Source: Vibrio penaeicida (GTDB lineage Bacteria; Pseudomonadota; Gammaproteobacteria; Enterobacterales; Vibrionaceae). From it: DNA of 64,000 nucleotides. A program made the translations under genes and the position numbers. Below the pieces are notes generated by a model, which was given only the letters and a program-made list of their open reading frames with translations, searched no databases and was not told the DNA's origin. How positions within the stretch are numbered: the stretch's first letter is position 1; every line of letters begins with the position of its first letter. Location of the stretch: NCBI RefSeq assembly GCF_002933855.1, contig NZ_BFAQ01000011.1, forward strand, positions 393,778-457,777, read 5' to 3'. Below are positions 28,641-37,041 of this stretch, one piece after another.

Positions 28641-31076
28641 ATGGCGATCCAATCTTCACTTAAAAAGAAAAGTATCATCGCTTTGGGGTTATACCTTTGT
28701 TTCTTTATCGCAACCGTAGGTAGCGTAACCTATTTGGTTGTAGAGTACCCCATCAAAAGTAAACTTCAAAAGAATTTAGATTTAAGAACTGAGCTTCTTG
28801 CCACCAGTTTGGATGAATCATTAAACGGCTCCCTTGGCTTGTTGCACAGCATTGCCGCTGTAGGTGAAGCCTCGGAGCAATATGATAGTTTGAAGTCTCT
28901 ATTGCCTTTCATGATTGCTCAGAGTACCAACATGATTGTGAGTGGCGGTACATGGCCCGAGCCTTATTCTATAGATAAAGACGTCCGCCTAAAGAGCCTT
29001 TTCTACAATAAAAATTCAGAGGGCGGAGTTGACCTCATCCATTCATGGAATAATCCAGAATCAGGGGGATACAATATAGAGCCTTGGTACACCTCTGCCA
29101 TAAATATCAAGGCACAAGAGGTGTCTTGGTCAGATGTTTATATCGATCCCTACACCCATGTTCAAATGATTACTGCTTCAACACCCTACTTTAAAAATGG
29201 GGTAGTGAAAGGCGTCGCGACCATCGATATCTCTTTGTCGGAACTGATTAAGTACGTTCAAAACCACGCCAACCAATACGATCTTGGTGTTCTGATTAAA
29301 GACAAAACGGGCAATGCCATCACAGAACACAACTTCTCACTCACTAAAGATATTTATATTTCTAGAATGTCGTTTGGTAAATACAACTGGGAAATAGAAG
29401 TTGTTAATTCCAAAAGACTAGTAGGAGAAGAAACGTTCGAATTGGTGATGAGTTTAGAATTCGTCATCGCGCCGTTTCTACTGCTTTGCGTCATGATCGG
29501 CTACTACTTGATCAATCGTTACTTGATTCGACCGATAGTCGTGATTGCAGACAAGGTGTCGGACAAAAATACTCACGGCATCATTGATATGACTTACAAC
29601 AGTCATGATGAAATCAAGCACCTCATCGATAGTTTTAATCACAAGACGGTTTTCCTAAGAGAGGAAACCGTGAAAGCAAAAGCATCCACGAAAGCGAAAT
29701 CTGCCTTCCTTGCAACGCTATCACATGAAATTCGAACACCCATGAATGGTGTGTTAGGCACGGCACAAATATTAGCCAAAACAGACCTAACAGAACACCA
29801 AAGTAAACTGCTCCATAGCCTTTATGATTCTGGCGAGCACATGATGACGCTTCTTAACGAAATTTTGGACTTCTCTAAAATAGAGCAAGGGAAGTTAGAG
29901 CTCGATCCTTCTCCTTTCCCATTGGCTAGCATTATCGGCAGCATAAATAGCGTGTACTTTACGTTAGCGACCGAGAAAGGGCTTAACTTTAAAGTGTATA
30001 GTGAAGTCCCATCAGAACGCTGGTACAACGCCGATAAGGCACGAATTCGGCAAATACTTTTTAACTTGCTGAACAACGCCATTAAGTTCACTTCTCGTGG
30101 TTTTATCGAAGTCTACTTAAATGAATACGAGCGAGCAGGAAAAGTCTACTTATCCATACAGGTACGCGATACTGGAATTGGCATCTCCAAATCGGCACAA
30201 GAAAAAATATTCAAACCATTTGAGCAAGCGGAGTCTACCACCACACGACGATTCGGAGGGACAGGGTTGGGCTTAGCGATAACTCAAAAAATCGTACAAG
30301 GCATGGGAGGAGACATAAACGTAAAAAGCGAAGAAGGTATCGGTTCTAGCTTTTTCCTAACTTTGCAAACAGACGTATGCTTACCTGAAAGCACACAAGA
30401 CGTCGTTCATCAAAAGTTTGACTGCAATGGTTTATCCGCACTAATAGTGGAAGACAATCGAACGAACACCATGATCATGGATGCGTTCTTGCGCAGTAAG
30501 GGGTTTGAAACCACTAGTGTTGTCGACGGTGCGAAAGCGGTTGAAATACTCACACAGAAAACCTTTGATCTTGTCTTAATGGACAACCACATGCCCGTTA
30601 TGGACGGTATTGAAGCGACAGAACGGATCCGTAATTTAAATCACCAATCATCGAAAGGGCTGATTCTTGGCTGTACCGCAGATGTATTCAAAGAGACGCG
30701 AGAAAAAATGCTGAGTGCAGGGGCGGATCACATTCTCGCCAAACCGATTGATGAAAGGGAATTAGACGATGTTTTGATCAAGTTCTCTGAACGTTTAAAT
30801 CAGCTAAAGAGAGACGCATCAAAATTCAATACTTCCAATCCAACAGAAGTATCGAGCAAAAACAATGAACAGAGATTAATTGATTTGTACGTTTGTTTAG
30901 ACAATCAAGACTATGAACAAGCAAATCAGATCCTAGAGTGCATCATAAGCCAAGACAGCATTAGGTTTAACCATGATGAACTCAGCGCGATAGACAAAAT
31001 TGTGACCGCGCTTCGTGAAAACACGACCCCATCAGAAGAAGACATTAACGTACTTACGTTAAGCCTCGCGGACTGA
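28641..31076 (+). CDS. dCache-containing hybrid sensor histidine kinase
   Basis: This 811-residue inner-membrane hybrid kinase has a first membrane helix at about 12-37, a periplasmic dCache sensor (about 38-265) with EPWYTSAINIKAQE and VKGVATIDISL, a second helix at about 275-297, and a HAMP-like linker. The HisKA box LSHEIRTPMNG follows with the His near residue 362. HATPase follows (RDTGIGIS, GGTGLGLAITQK), then a receiver domain with phospho-acceptor Asp in LVLMDNHMP near residue 647. The remaining about 100 residues are not a clear Hpt domain, so an external phosphotransfer protein is likely. An alternative TTG start lies five codons up. The ligand is unknown; dCache domains usually bind small organic molecules. 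Confidence 0.88.
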   Translation: MAIQSSLKKKSIIALGLYLCFFIATVGSVTYLVVEYPIKSKLQKNLDLRTELLATSLDESLNGSLGLLHSIAAVGEASEQYDSLKSLLPFMIAQSTNMIVSGGTWPEPYSIDKDVRLKSLFYNKNSEGGVDLIHSWNNPESGGYNIEPWYTSAINIKAQEVSWSDVYIDPYTHVQMITASTPYFKNGVVKGVATIDISLSELIKYVQNHANQYDLGVLIKDKTGNAITEHNFSLTKDIYISRMSFGKYNWEIEVVNSKRLVGEETFELVMSLEFVIAPFLLLCVMIGYYLINRYLIRPIVVIADKVSDKNTHGIIDMTYNSHDEIKHLIDSFNHKTVFLREETVKAKASTKAKSAFLATLSHEIRTPMNGVLGTAQILAKTDLTEHQSKLLHSLYDSGEHMMTLLNEILDFSKIEQGKLELDPSPFPLASIIGSINSVYFTLATEKGLNFKVYSEVPSERWYNADKARIRQILFNLLNNAIKFTSRGFIEVYLNEYERAGKVYLSIQVRDTGIGISKSAQEKIFKPFEQAESTTTRRFGGTGLGLAITQKIVQGMGGDINVKSEEGIGSSFFLTLQTDVCLPESTQDVVHQKFDCNGLSALIVEDNRTNTMIMDAFLRSKGFETTSVVDGAKAVEILTQKTFDLVLMDNHMPVMDGIEATERIRNLNHQSSKGLILGCTADVFKETREKMLSAGADHILAKPIDERELDDVLIKFSERLNQLKRDASKFNTSNPTEVSSKNNEQRLIDLYVCLDNQDYEQANQILECIISQDSIRFNHDELSAIDKIVTALRENTTPSEEDINVLTLSLAD

Positions 31077-31106
31077 TTTCGTAAGTTAATTACATAAAAT
31101 TCTAGG

Positions 31107-31140
31107 AAAGCACTGAAAGGTTATCTCTCAGTGCTTTTAT
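31107..31140 (+). terminator. Rho-independent terminator after the dCache kinase
   Basis: AAAGCACTGA pairs with TCAGTGCTTT around an 11-base loop, followed by TTAT. It lies 31 bases after the kinase stop. Confidence 0.8.
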
Positions 31141-31366
31141 GTACTCATATACCACTCGTAAAAAGACCTTTCAGATGAATTAGTCAAACTCACTATTATT
31201 TCGAAGAAAACCAGTTGTAAATTTACAACAAAATATAAAATACGGAATATAAATCCATTTAAAAAGTGATTAAATAGCGAATAAATCTAGCATTTAATGT
31301 TTTATCTAGATTTACCTGTTGCTTAACAATTCTTTAACTAGTTTTATATTCTTTGTGAGGAAGGAA

Positions 31367-31816
31367 ATGAGTTCTAAAGCCCCTTTTTGTATTCGCCACG
31401 CAGCAGCGGATACATTTGCTATGGTGGTATTCAGCTTTGTTGTCGGAATGCTGATAGAGATTTTTGTATCAGGTATGTCCTTTGAGCAGTCATTGCAGTC
31501 GAGAACTCTATCTATACCCGTAAACATCGCCATTGCATGGCCTTATGGGGTATTTCGAGATTGGGTTCTTAACCAAGGTGGAAGAATCCATGGTGGCGAA
31601 CTGACAAAGCGCATTTCCGACGTTATTGCTTATGTATTGTTTCAATCACCTGTTTATGCCGCGATTCTATGGTTTGTAGGCGCGTCTTCTGATCAGATTA
31701 TGACAGCCGTTGCGAGTAACGCAGTTGTTTCATGTGGTTTAGGTGTACTTTACGGATATTTCCTAGATAACTGCCGAAAATTATTCCGTGTTCCTGCTTA
31801 TATTCAACAGGTCTAA
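31367..31816 (+). CDS. alaE: L-alanine exporter AlaE
   Basis: AlaE exports L-alanine and protects against alanine excess from peptide breakdown. The 149-residue protein has four membrane segments and the family strings [37 protein letters not shown] and [10 protein letters not shown]. The ATG at 31367 is preceded by GAGGAAGGAA; sixteen upstream open codons are excluded. It stands alone between the kinase terminator and tRNA-Ser. Confidence 0.93.
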   Translation: MSSKAPFCIRHAAADTFAMVVFSFVVGMLIEIFVSGMSFEQSLQSRTLSIPVNIAIAWPYGVFRDWVLNQGGRIHGGELTKRISDVIAYVLFQSPVYAAILWFVGASSDQIMTAVASNAVVSCGLGVLYGYFLDNCRKLFRVPAYIQQV

Positions 31817-31902
31817 AGCTAACCAATCTGTTGGTAAAGTGAGTGTTTTAGCTAAAATCTGAGCGAACAGACATGAAATGATGTTTTTTTTCAGATAATC
31901 AC

Positions 31903-31931
31903 TTGACCGACAAACACATAAACATTAAATT
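31903..31931 (+). promoter_or_regulatory. Likely tRNA-Ser promoter
   Basis: TTGACC and TAAATT are separated by 17 bases, and a GC-rich discriminator (GCGCCCC) follows. The mature tRNA starts 37 bases after the -10 box. GC-rich discriminators are typical of stringently controlled stable RNA promoters. Confidence 0.55.
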
Positions 31932-31967
31932 AGCGCCCCGTTGAGACGCAAAGTTCAACAACAATTC

Positions 31968-32055
31968 GGTGAGTTGTCCGAGTGGCTGAAGGAGCACGCC
32001 TGGAAAGTGTGTATACGGCAACGTATCGAGAGTTCGAATCTCTCACTCACCGCCA
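31968..32055 (+). tRNA. tRNA-Ser (anticodon GGA)
   Basis: An 88-base tRNA with encoded CCA. The acceptor arms GGTGAGT and ACTCACC pair perfectly, with discriminator G. The anticodon stem CACGC/GTGTG holds loop CTGGAAA with anticodon GGA at 32002-32004, decoding UCC and UCU. A long variable arm (TATACGGCAACGTATC region) and the T-loop GTTCGAATC confirm a class II serine tRNA. A strong terminator follows. It marks the left edge of the accessory region. Confidence 0.97.
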
Positions 32056-32062
32056 CATTCGA

Positions 32063-32091
32063 AGCCCCAGCAGAAATGCTGGGGCTTTTTT
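32063..32091 (+). terminator. Rho-independent terminator after tRNA-Ser
   Basis: AGCCCCAGCA pairs perfectly with TGCTGGGGCT around a GAAA tetraloop, followed by a run of six T. Confidence 0.95.
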
Positions 32092-32226
32092 GCACAAATT
32101 AGACGGAATATCTTCATTGCTAGCCTCTATAGTTCTTTCTCTACGAACGCATATCGATGATTTTTATGTATCATTTAAAGTAATGTGAGCAAAAGAAGAG
32201 TATTTGAAATTTGTTCCAGTGGGGAA

Positions 32227-32493
32227 TGTTCTGGTCAACTCCAGCCGAGTACTATTCTCTAAATAGTATTCTCGGTTAATCAATGACATACCATTGTTAG
32301 CCGATTATAATCTTTCGAAGTCGCAGTACCGAATGTAGGCTAAGACTTTTTTCGTTTGTTCTCGGGTTGACTGACCAACTTTAAACAACTAATCATGCTT
32401 TAAACTTCCGCAGAAGCGTCCAACTACGACATTATTCCAACAAGCTCCAACATTGCCCATGCGAGCGTGCATTCTATACTCCTGTTGCAACTT
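32227..32493 (-). pseudogene. Decayed IS3-family transposase (OrfB) C-terminal fragment
   Basis: Translating the minus strand gives MGNVGACWNNVVV, then GRFCGSLKHD, a TAG, then LFKVGQSTREQTKK, AYIRYCDFERL, a TAA, and SANNGMS. This matches the conserved end of IS3-type OrfB transposases (form recalled: NNAVVERFFGSLKHDW and YNLERLH). The two stops sit where Trp and His are expected, and the last catalytic Glu of the DDE triad reads Gly. No N-terminal part, partner orfA or terminal repeats were recognised. The rest of 32056-32801 is AT-rich and I see no other gene in it. Confidence 0.8.
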
Positions 32494-32801
32494 ACTTTAT
32501 TGTTTGCTCATATATATTAACAGCCCCTGTCACTGTGACCCGCCGCCCTTTACTTGGTTACTTTAAGTTATAATTTTTAATCAAGACTTTACAAATCAAA
32601 GTTGTCATCAATATCTTATACATGCCAACCGACTATTCGCTGCGAGCACAAGTCTATGACGATGGCTAGATACATTCATCTTTCACCTGTTTTCAATTAT
32701 GTTACATCATCAGTTTAAATCTGATTTGGAACAACAGGGTTAAAGTCTAGTTCAGCAAATTATCGATGATTGCATCTCAGTGCTTACTTTTCGTTGTGAC
32801 T

Positions 32802-34082
32802 TTAGTTTAAGCTAAATATTTCTTGGGTTAGACGAGTTAACTTTCCACCATTGATGTAAATTTTTAAAAGCTCGATCGGGTCCTGATAATGACAATGAAT
32901 CGTTGAATATTCCGGTAAGCAGTCAGACTCTTTTGCTACTTTAGCTCCTCGTTTAGCAACATGAGCTGATTGAAGATGATGCACTAAACCCGGAAAAATA
33001 AAGTGGTTGGATACAGGCGTGCCTTTCCCTTCTAATTGAGATATAGCTTGGTGATAATAAAACTGCTTAACTAAATCTGACCACCCCGGAGCTGAATTGG
33101 CAGAATATGCACTGTAATATTTAGCATCAACGATAGCAAATCGATGCTCATCTGAATGCTTAAGTACAGTATCCGTTCGTTGACCTTTCTTCGGTACAGG
33201 TACAAATACACCTGCGCCAGTTTGATATACGGGAACGGGCAATTTGCTATTTACTGCATATTTCCCTATTAAACACTCATCTAGCATTGCTTCCCATAAA
33301 GAGTGAAATTTTCGAACACCAATAAGTAATGTATCTTCCTTTTTCCCTTTTTGCTGCTTTAAGCATTGGATCAACCCTTTCAGCAAAAAGATATCTCGGT
33401 CGGAATAGACTTGGCGAAGCTCCTTTTCTAGGCATGCGATCTGCACATCGAGACTACTGTTAGGTTGGAGTACATGCGACAACGAAGAGTCAAAATAAGA
33501 GTTTTGACCAAACCATAGTAGTCCATAGGTTGATGATAGATTCTTAATTACTTGAGCATGAATTTTTGCTACTTCGCTAGAGGTGTCGTAACGAGAGCGA
33601 GAAGTGTCCAGTTCAAGGTAGATAGGGCTATCATTACTTGTTAAAGGCACTCTGCTTGCTATTGTGCGCCTCCAATCAACTTTACCTTTGTTTATCGCCC
33701 GCTCTCTGATTCGGCGAACATAAAGGCCATTGGTGGCGTAGTCTTCTAATAGGGAGATAGCCAATGATAGCGACTCCCCACCTATAACCTCAGAGTCACT
33801 GTCTTGAGCATGAATACCCGTGTCTTTATCAAGGTAGTATTTTAGTAATGCTTGAATCAACAAGTGCGTTAAAGCTTTGGACCGTTTTTTATCGGCCACA
33901 CTATTTCTGGGTAAAAAAACTGCCAACTCTTCATCACAAGCTATCACACCACAAAACTCAATTTTTGAACTCCCTTGTGGAATGATGCGCTTCCGTATTA
34001 GCGCATCTATTAACGAAGGAGATAATTTTTTCGAGCTTAATGGGGTGCGATCAAGATACAGATTAATCTCACTCAGTGGCAT
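32802..34082 (-). CDS. LlaJI-like restriction endonuclease (McrC-position nuclease)
   Basis: This 426-residue protein is the last gene of the five-gene operon. The N-terminal two thirds (KGKVDWRRTIASRVPL, LELDTSRSRYD, LWEAMLDECLIGKY) resemble the LlaJI/McrC type of restriction subunits. Near residues 303-320 the pattern RTDTVLK followed by FAIVDAKYY fits a PD-(D/E)XK nuclease core (D, then D-A-K). Its first 14 bases overlap the McrB-like gene, which implies obligate pairing: the AAA+ ring moves DNA, this subunit cuts. The family name is from recall; McrC-like is the alternative label. Confidence 0.72.
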   Translation of the reverse strand: MPLSEINLYLDRTPLSSKKLSPSLIDALIRKRIIPQGSSKIEFCGVIACDEELAVFLPRNSVADKKRSKALTHLLIQALLKYYLDKDTGIHAQDSDSEVIGGESLSLAISLLEDYATNGLYVRRIRERAINKGKVDWRRTIASRVPLTSNDSPIYLELDTSRSRYDTSSEVAKIHAQVIKNLSSTYGLLWFGQNSYFDSSLSHVLQPNSSLDVQIACLEKELRQVYSDRDIFLLKGLIQCLKQQKGKKEDTLLIGVRKFHSLWEAMLDECLIGKYAVNSKLPVPVYQTGAGVFVPVPKKGQRTDTVLKHSDEHRFAIVDAKYYSAYSANSAPGWSDLVKQFYYHQAISQLEGKGTPVSNHFIFPGLVHHLQSAHVAKRGAKVAKESDCLPEYSTIHCHYQDPIELLKIYINGGKLTRLTQEIFSLN

Positions 34083-36063
34083 CTATCGCCGGCTCCTCTA
34101 TACGAGTTCCACTATCTTCGACTCTTTCCTCTACTTTGCTATTGAATATCGCTTTGTCTTTCATAAAGGCAGAAGATAGACGACCATAAGTAAGGTATTT
34201 AGGAGCAAAGATTTTCTTGGGACCGATGTGCCTTAAAACATCATCCCAAAGATAAACAAACAACTTGCTGCTAATGGTTTCTTTTGAGGCTTCAACGGTT
34301 TCAATCTCATCTTTTTTCACAAAGAAGGGGCCAAGTAAGCGATCTTCTGCAACGTGAGCTTCAATCAATTCCTCATTAATGATCGTCGCAAGTTTTGGCC
34401 AAGAAATCTTAAATACGCCACTGCGAGTTGATACATGAAAGTCGTGATTCGGGACATCGGAATGAGAGAAGTCGATATCAATAAACTTGAAGCGCCAACG
34501 ACGTTTGAATGCGGTATCTAGAGGCATCACCGCTTGGTCACTGCTGTTCATCGTGGCTAATAAGGAGAGGTTTGCCGGTATTTCCAACTGCTCAATGCTT
34601 GGTGCTCCGTTTTTTTTAAGCGATTGGTTGATGTACGCCAACATGTCAGGGTCTGATGCATCAATCTTGTAACTGCTTTCGCCATCATCTTCTCGGTCTA
34701 ATAATTGGAACAGTTCTCCAAAGACTGCGGCTGCCGGTGCACGGTTCAGTTCTTCAATCACTAGGCAAATATGTTTATGCGGATGCAGTTTTGCCTCGAT
34801 TAATGCTTTAGTAAAAGGACCTGGACGGAATTGGTAAGCAACATAAGGTTTGCCGTTTTCATCTGTTGCCATGTTAGGCTTAAGAGCACCAACAAAGTCA
34901 CTGTACTGAGTATCAGGGTGAAAGACTGTCACAATTGTATTAGCACCTGCACATTCTACATTATGAATGTGATGGCTCTTACCTGTTCCAGGCGCACCAT
35001 AAAAGATTTTATTGGTCGCACCTTTAAATGGTGGAGCTTTAGAATCAAAGCGAAGAGAAGATTTAAAGTAAAACGCCTCATCATCTTTCTGAATAGACAT
35101 GTTATTCCATAGCTGAGAGATGAGATCAGATACACTTATTCTTAGTTCATCAGTATCAAGTAAGCCTTTTTTAACATATACATACTGGTTCGAGGAGGAA
35201 TGATAGTGAATCGGCTCTTCAACATATCTAGGGTTACCAGGTATAAGTTTAGGTCTAAACAAGAATGCTTTCTCTATTGAGCCCCAGTTGGCAAAATCTG
35301 ATGACGATGATGGATTTAATTCTGCATCCAATTTACCTTGCCACCCCAGTGTAGATAAAACTTGAACAATTAATTCATCTCCACTTGTAGTCTTAAATAG
35401 ATATGGGATTGAGGAAGAGTAGTTTTCTGTAAGAACTTGGTATGCAGTTGGATCCTGAGCAAACGCATACAGTAGATGACCAAGCAACTCAGAACTAGCA
35501 TTTGGAGCGGGGATAGCTTGCAACCATATTGATGACATGAAGTCACTGTCTGGGCGATATATCTTCCTTGTGCCTTTATCATTAATAATCTTTTTGCCGC
35601 CCATTCGATTAGAACTGTCTTTAAAAGCGCTAATGAAATTTTCTTTACTATGTGAATCTAAAGCATTTAATACCTGATTTTGTGGTTGCTGGGTGTTGAT
35701 TAAATTTTCAAATTCAGACGCTCCGGAAACAGAGTTTTTTACTTGTTCAAAAACTTCCATATAGTTGTTTAATAAAACGACTAAAGGTTGAAGCCTTACC
35801 GCATATAAAAAATACTGACTGGGGATATAACATTGATTGGTTGTCTTTTTTTGGGTGTTGTTAATCGTAACCAATGCATGTTGATCAAACATTTCAATGT
35901 CTATAGGAAGTCGGCTAAAAGCTTCTTTAGCCTCATCGTTAAATATTATGTTGTCAAACGTAAATCCATTTAACCACTTATTATTATACCGGCCATCTTC
36001 TAACTCTTTATTGTCAGAGTCACTTTTAAACCAGCTACCGACAGTGTTTATTTTTGAAAGCAT
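34069..36063 (-). CDS. McrB-like AAA+ NTPase
   Basis: This 664-residue protein has a long N-terminal region of unrecognised fold (about 1-345), probably for DNA recognition, and a C-terminal AAA+ domain of McrB type. The domain shows Walker A FYGAPGTGKSHH near residue 355, Walker B CLVIEELNRAPAAAVFGEL near 435, and sensor region LATMNSSDQAVMPLD followed by FKRRWRF near 505-520. In McrBC and LlaJI systems this subunit hydrolyses GTP and translocates DNA for the nuclease encoded next. It begins 54 bases after the unknown gene and overlaps the nuclease gene by 14 bases. Confidence 0.85.
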   Translation of the reverse strand: MLSKINTVGSWFKSDSDNKELEDGRYNNKWLNGFTFDNIIFNDEAKEAFSRLPIDIEMFDQHALVTINNTQKKTTNQCYIPSQYFLYAVRLQPLVVLLNNYMEVFEQVKNSVSGASEFENLINTQQPQNQVLNALDSHSKENFISAFKDSSNRMGGKKIINDKGTRKIYRPDSDFMSSIWLQAIPAPNASSELLGHLLYAFAQDPTAYQVLTENYSSSIPYLFKTTSGDELIVQVLSTLGWQGKLDAELNPSSSSDFANWGSIEKAFLFRPKLIPGNPRYVEEPIHYHSSSNQYVYVKKGLLDTDELRISVSDLISQLWNNMSIQKDDEAFYFKSSLRFDSKAPPFKGATNKIFYGAPGTGKSHHIHNVECAGANTIVTVFHPDTQYSDFVGALKPNMATDENGKPYVAYQFRPGPFTKALIEAKLHPHKHICLVIEELNRAPAAAVFGELFQLLDREDDGESSYKIDASDPDMLAYINQSLKKNGAPSIEQLEIPANLSLLATMNSSDQAVMPLDTAFKRRWRFKFIDIDFSHSDVPNHDFHVSTRSGVFKISWPKLATIINEELIEAHVAEDRLLGPFFVKKDEIETVEASKETISSKLFVYLWDDVLRHIGPKKIFAPKYLTYGRLSSAFMKDKAIFNSKVEERVEDSGTRIEEPAIDATE

Positions 36064-36117
36064 TACTTTCTTATCCCTAAATTCAATTGCAGCTACCCGC
36101 AGGAAGCTGCGTAGAGG

Positions 36118-37041
36118 TTAATCGTGCTTAATCCAAAGGCTGCGAGAAACCTCTTGGCGTAGGTTTTCTATCAGCTTTTTGTTGGTATCTGAAAACTGGC
36201 CGTTCTCAAACTCACCCATAAAAAACAGACATTCGGCTAACGGCCTTGACTGCTCTTCCGACAGGTTACGCATAAGAGGGTGTTCATTATTTAGCGTAAT
36301 GTAGTGGTCATCTTCATACCCTGGTTCCCATAGCGAACCATCGCTTGTTTTAGCAAGGCGAATATCAATATGTTCGATCAGAGGAGCGACTATCCTGTAG
36401 CTACTCAAATGTTCACCACGGCCAGAGCAAAGGATACGGAATTCCAAGAGTCCATTAAAAATAGCGACTAACGCATCACCAAACCCAGCTCTATAAATAC
36501 CATAACGGTCCGCAATAATATTGCCGAACATATCCGTGTTAGCTGTGCCAACTCGCTCGCAATCAGGAATCAAATTATATTGTGCTTTTACCGCTTCTGG
36601 CATAAAGATACGAGCATATTTTTTACCTTGGTGCTGCAATGCTTCTGCAACCTTTTCAGTAGAGAAGGTGAATGAATCAAGCCCTAACGTATCTGCAACC
36701 TCGTAAGCCATACGAGTGATTTCTGAGCGTTCTGGTAATTGCTCATTGAGCCAATCTAGCAAAGCAAAGTGCTTTTTCTTTAAGTCACCTTTGGGAAGGT
36801 CGGTTACTGCAACCTCAAAGGTACTTTCAAATAGTTCTCGATGGCTAAATGTCACTGCACTTGCCGCTAGCTGATAAACGTAATCGGTAACGATATGATC
36901 TGATTCATTAAAAATCCGGTTGAACAAATCTATGGGGATTGGAATTGTCGTCTTCCAAAAAATCAGACCATCCACCCGATACTTTGGATTTTTATCATTC
37001 AAGTAACGTTTAAAGTCAGATAGATCGTATTGGTAACTCAT
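36118..37041 (-). CDS. Unknown defence-operon protein with shared C-terminal module
   Basis: I do not recognise the main part of this 307-residue protein. It is mostly helical in character (about 1-215), with AYEVADTLGLDSFTFSTEK and GIYRAGFGDALVAIFNG. Residues 225-307 carry a module also found at the end of the adjacent GHKL ATPase: LWEP, a short turn, HP, a helix, then GQFSDTN and RQEVSRSL. The start overlaps the GHKL stop by four bases (ATGA-type), so the two are translated together. A role as a partner or adaptor of the GHKL protein is inferred. Confidence 0.7.
   Translation of the reverse strand: MSYQYDLSDFKRYLNDKNPKYRVDGLIFWKTTIPIPIDLFNRIFNESDHIVTDYVYQLAASAVTFSHRELFESTFEVAVTDLPKGDLKKKHFALLDWLNEQLPERSEITRMAYEVADTLGLDSFTFSTEKVAEALQHQGKKYARIFMPEAVKAQYNLIPDCERVGTANTDMFGNIIADRYGIYRAGFGDALVAIFNGLLEFRILCSGRGEHLSSYRIVAPLIEHIDIRLAKTSDGSLWEPGYEDDHYITLNNEHPLMRNLSEEQSRPLAECLFFMGEFENGQFSDTNKKLIENLRQEVSRSLWIKHD

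Noticed and set aside
31982..32188. Plus-strand open frame of 68 codons across tRNA-Ser
   Set aside because: It reads through the tRNA and its terminator and has no protein-like features.
32656..32718. Short frame reading MARYIHLSPV, similar to the RYIHLNPV motif of REP-associated Y1 transposases
   Set aside because: Only 20 codons long, with no catalytic His-u-His or Tyr motif near it; chance similarity is more likely.
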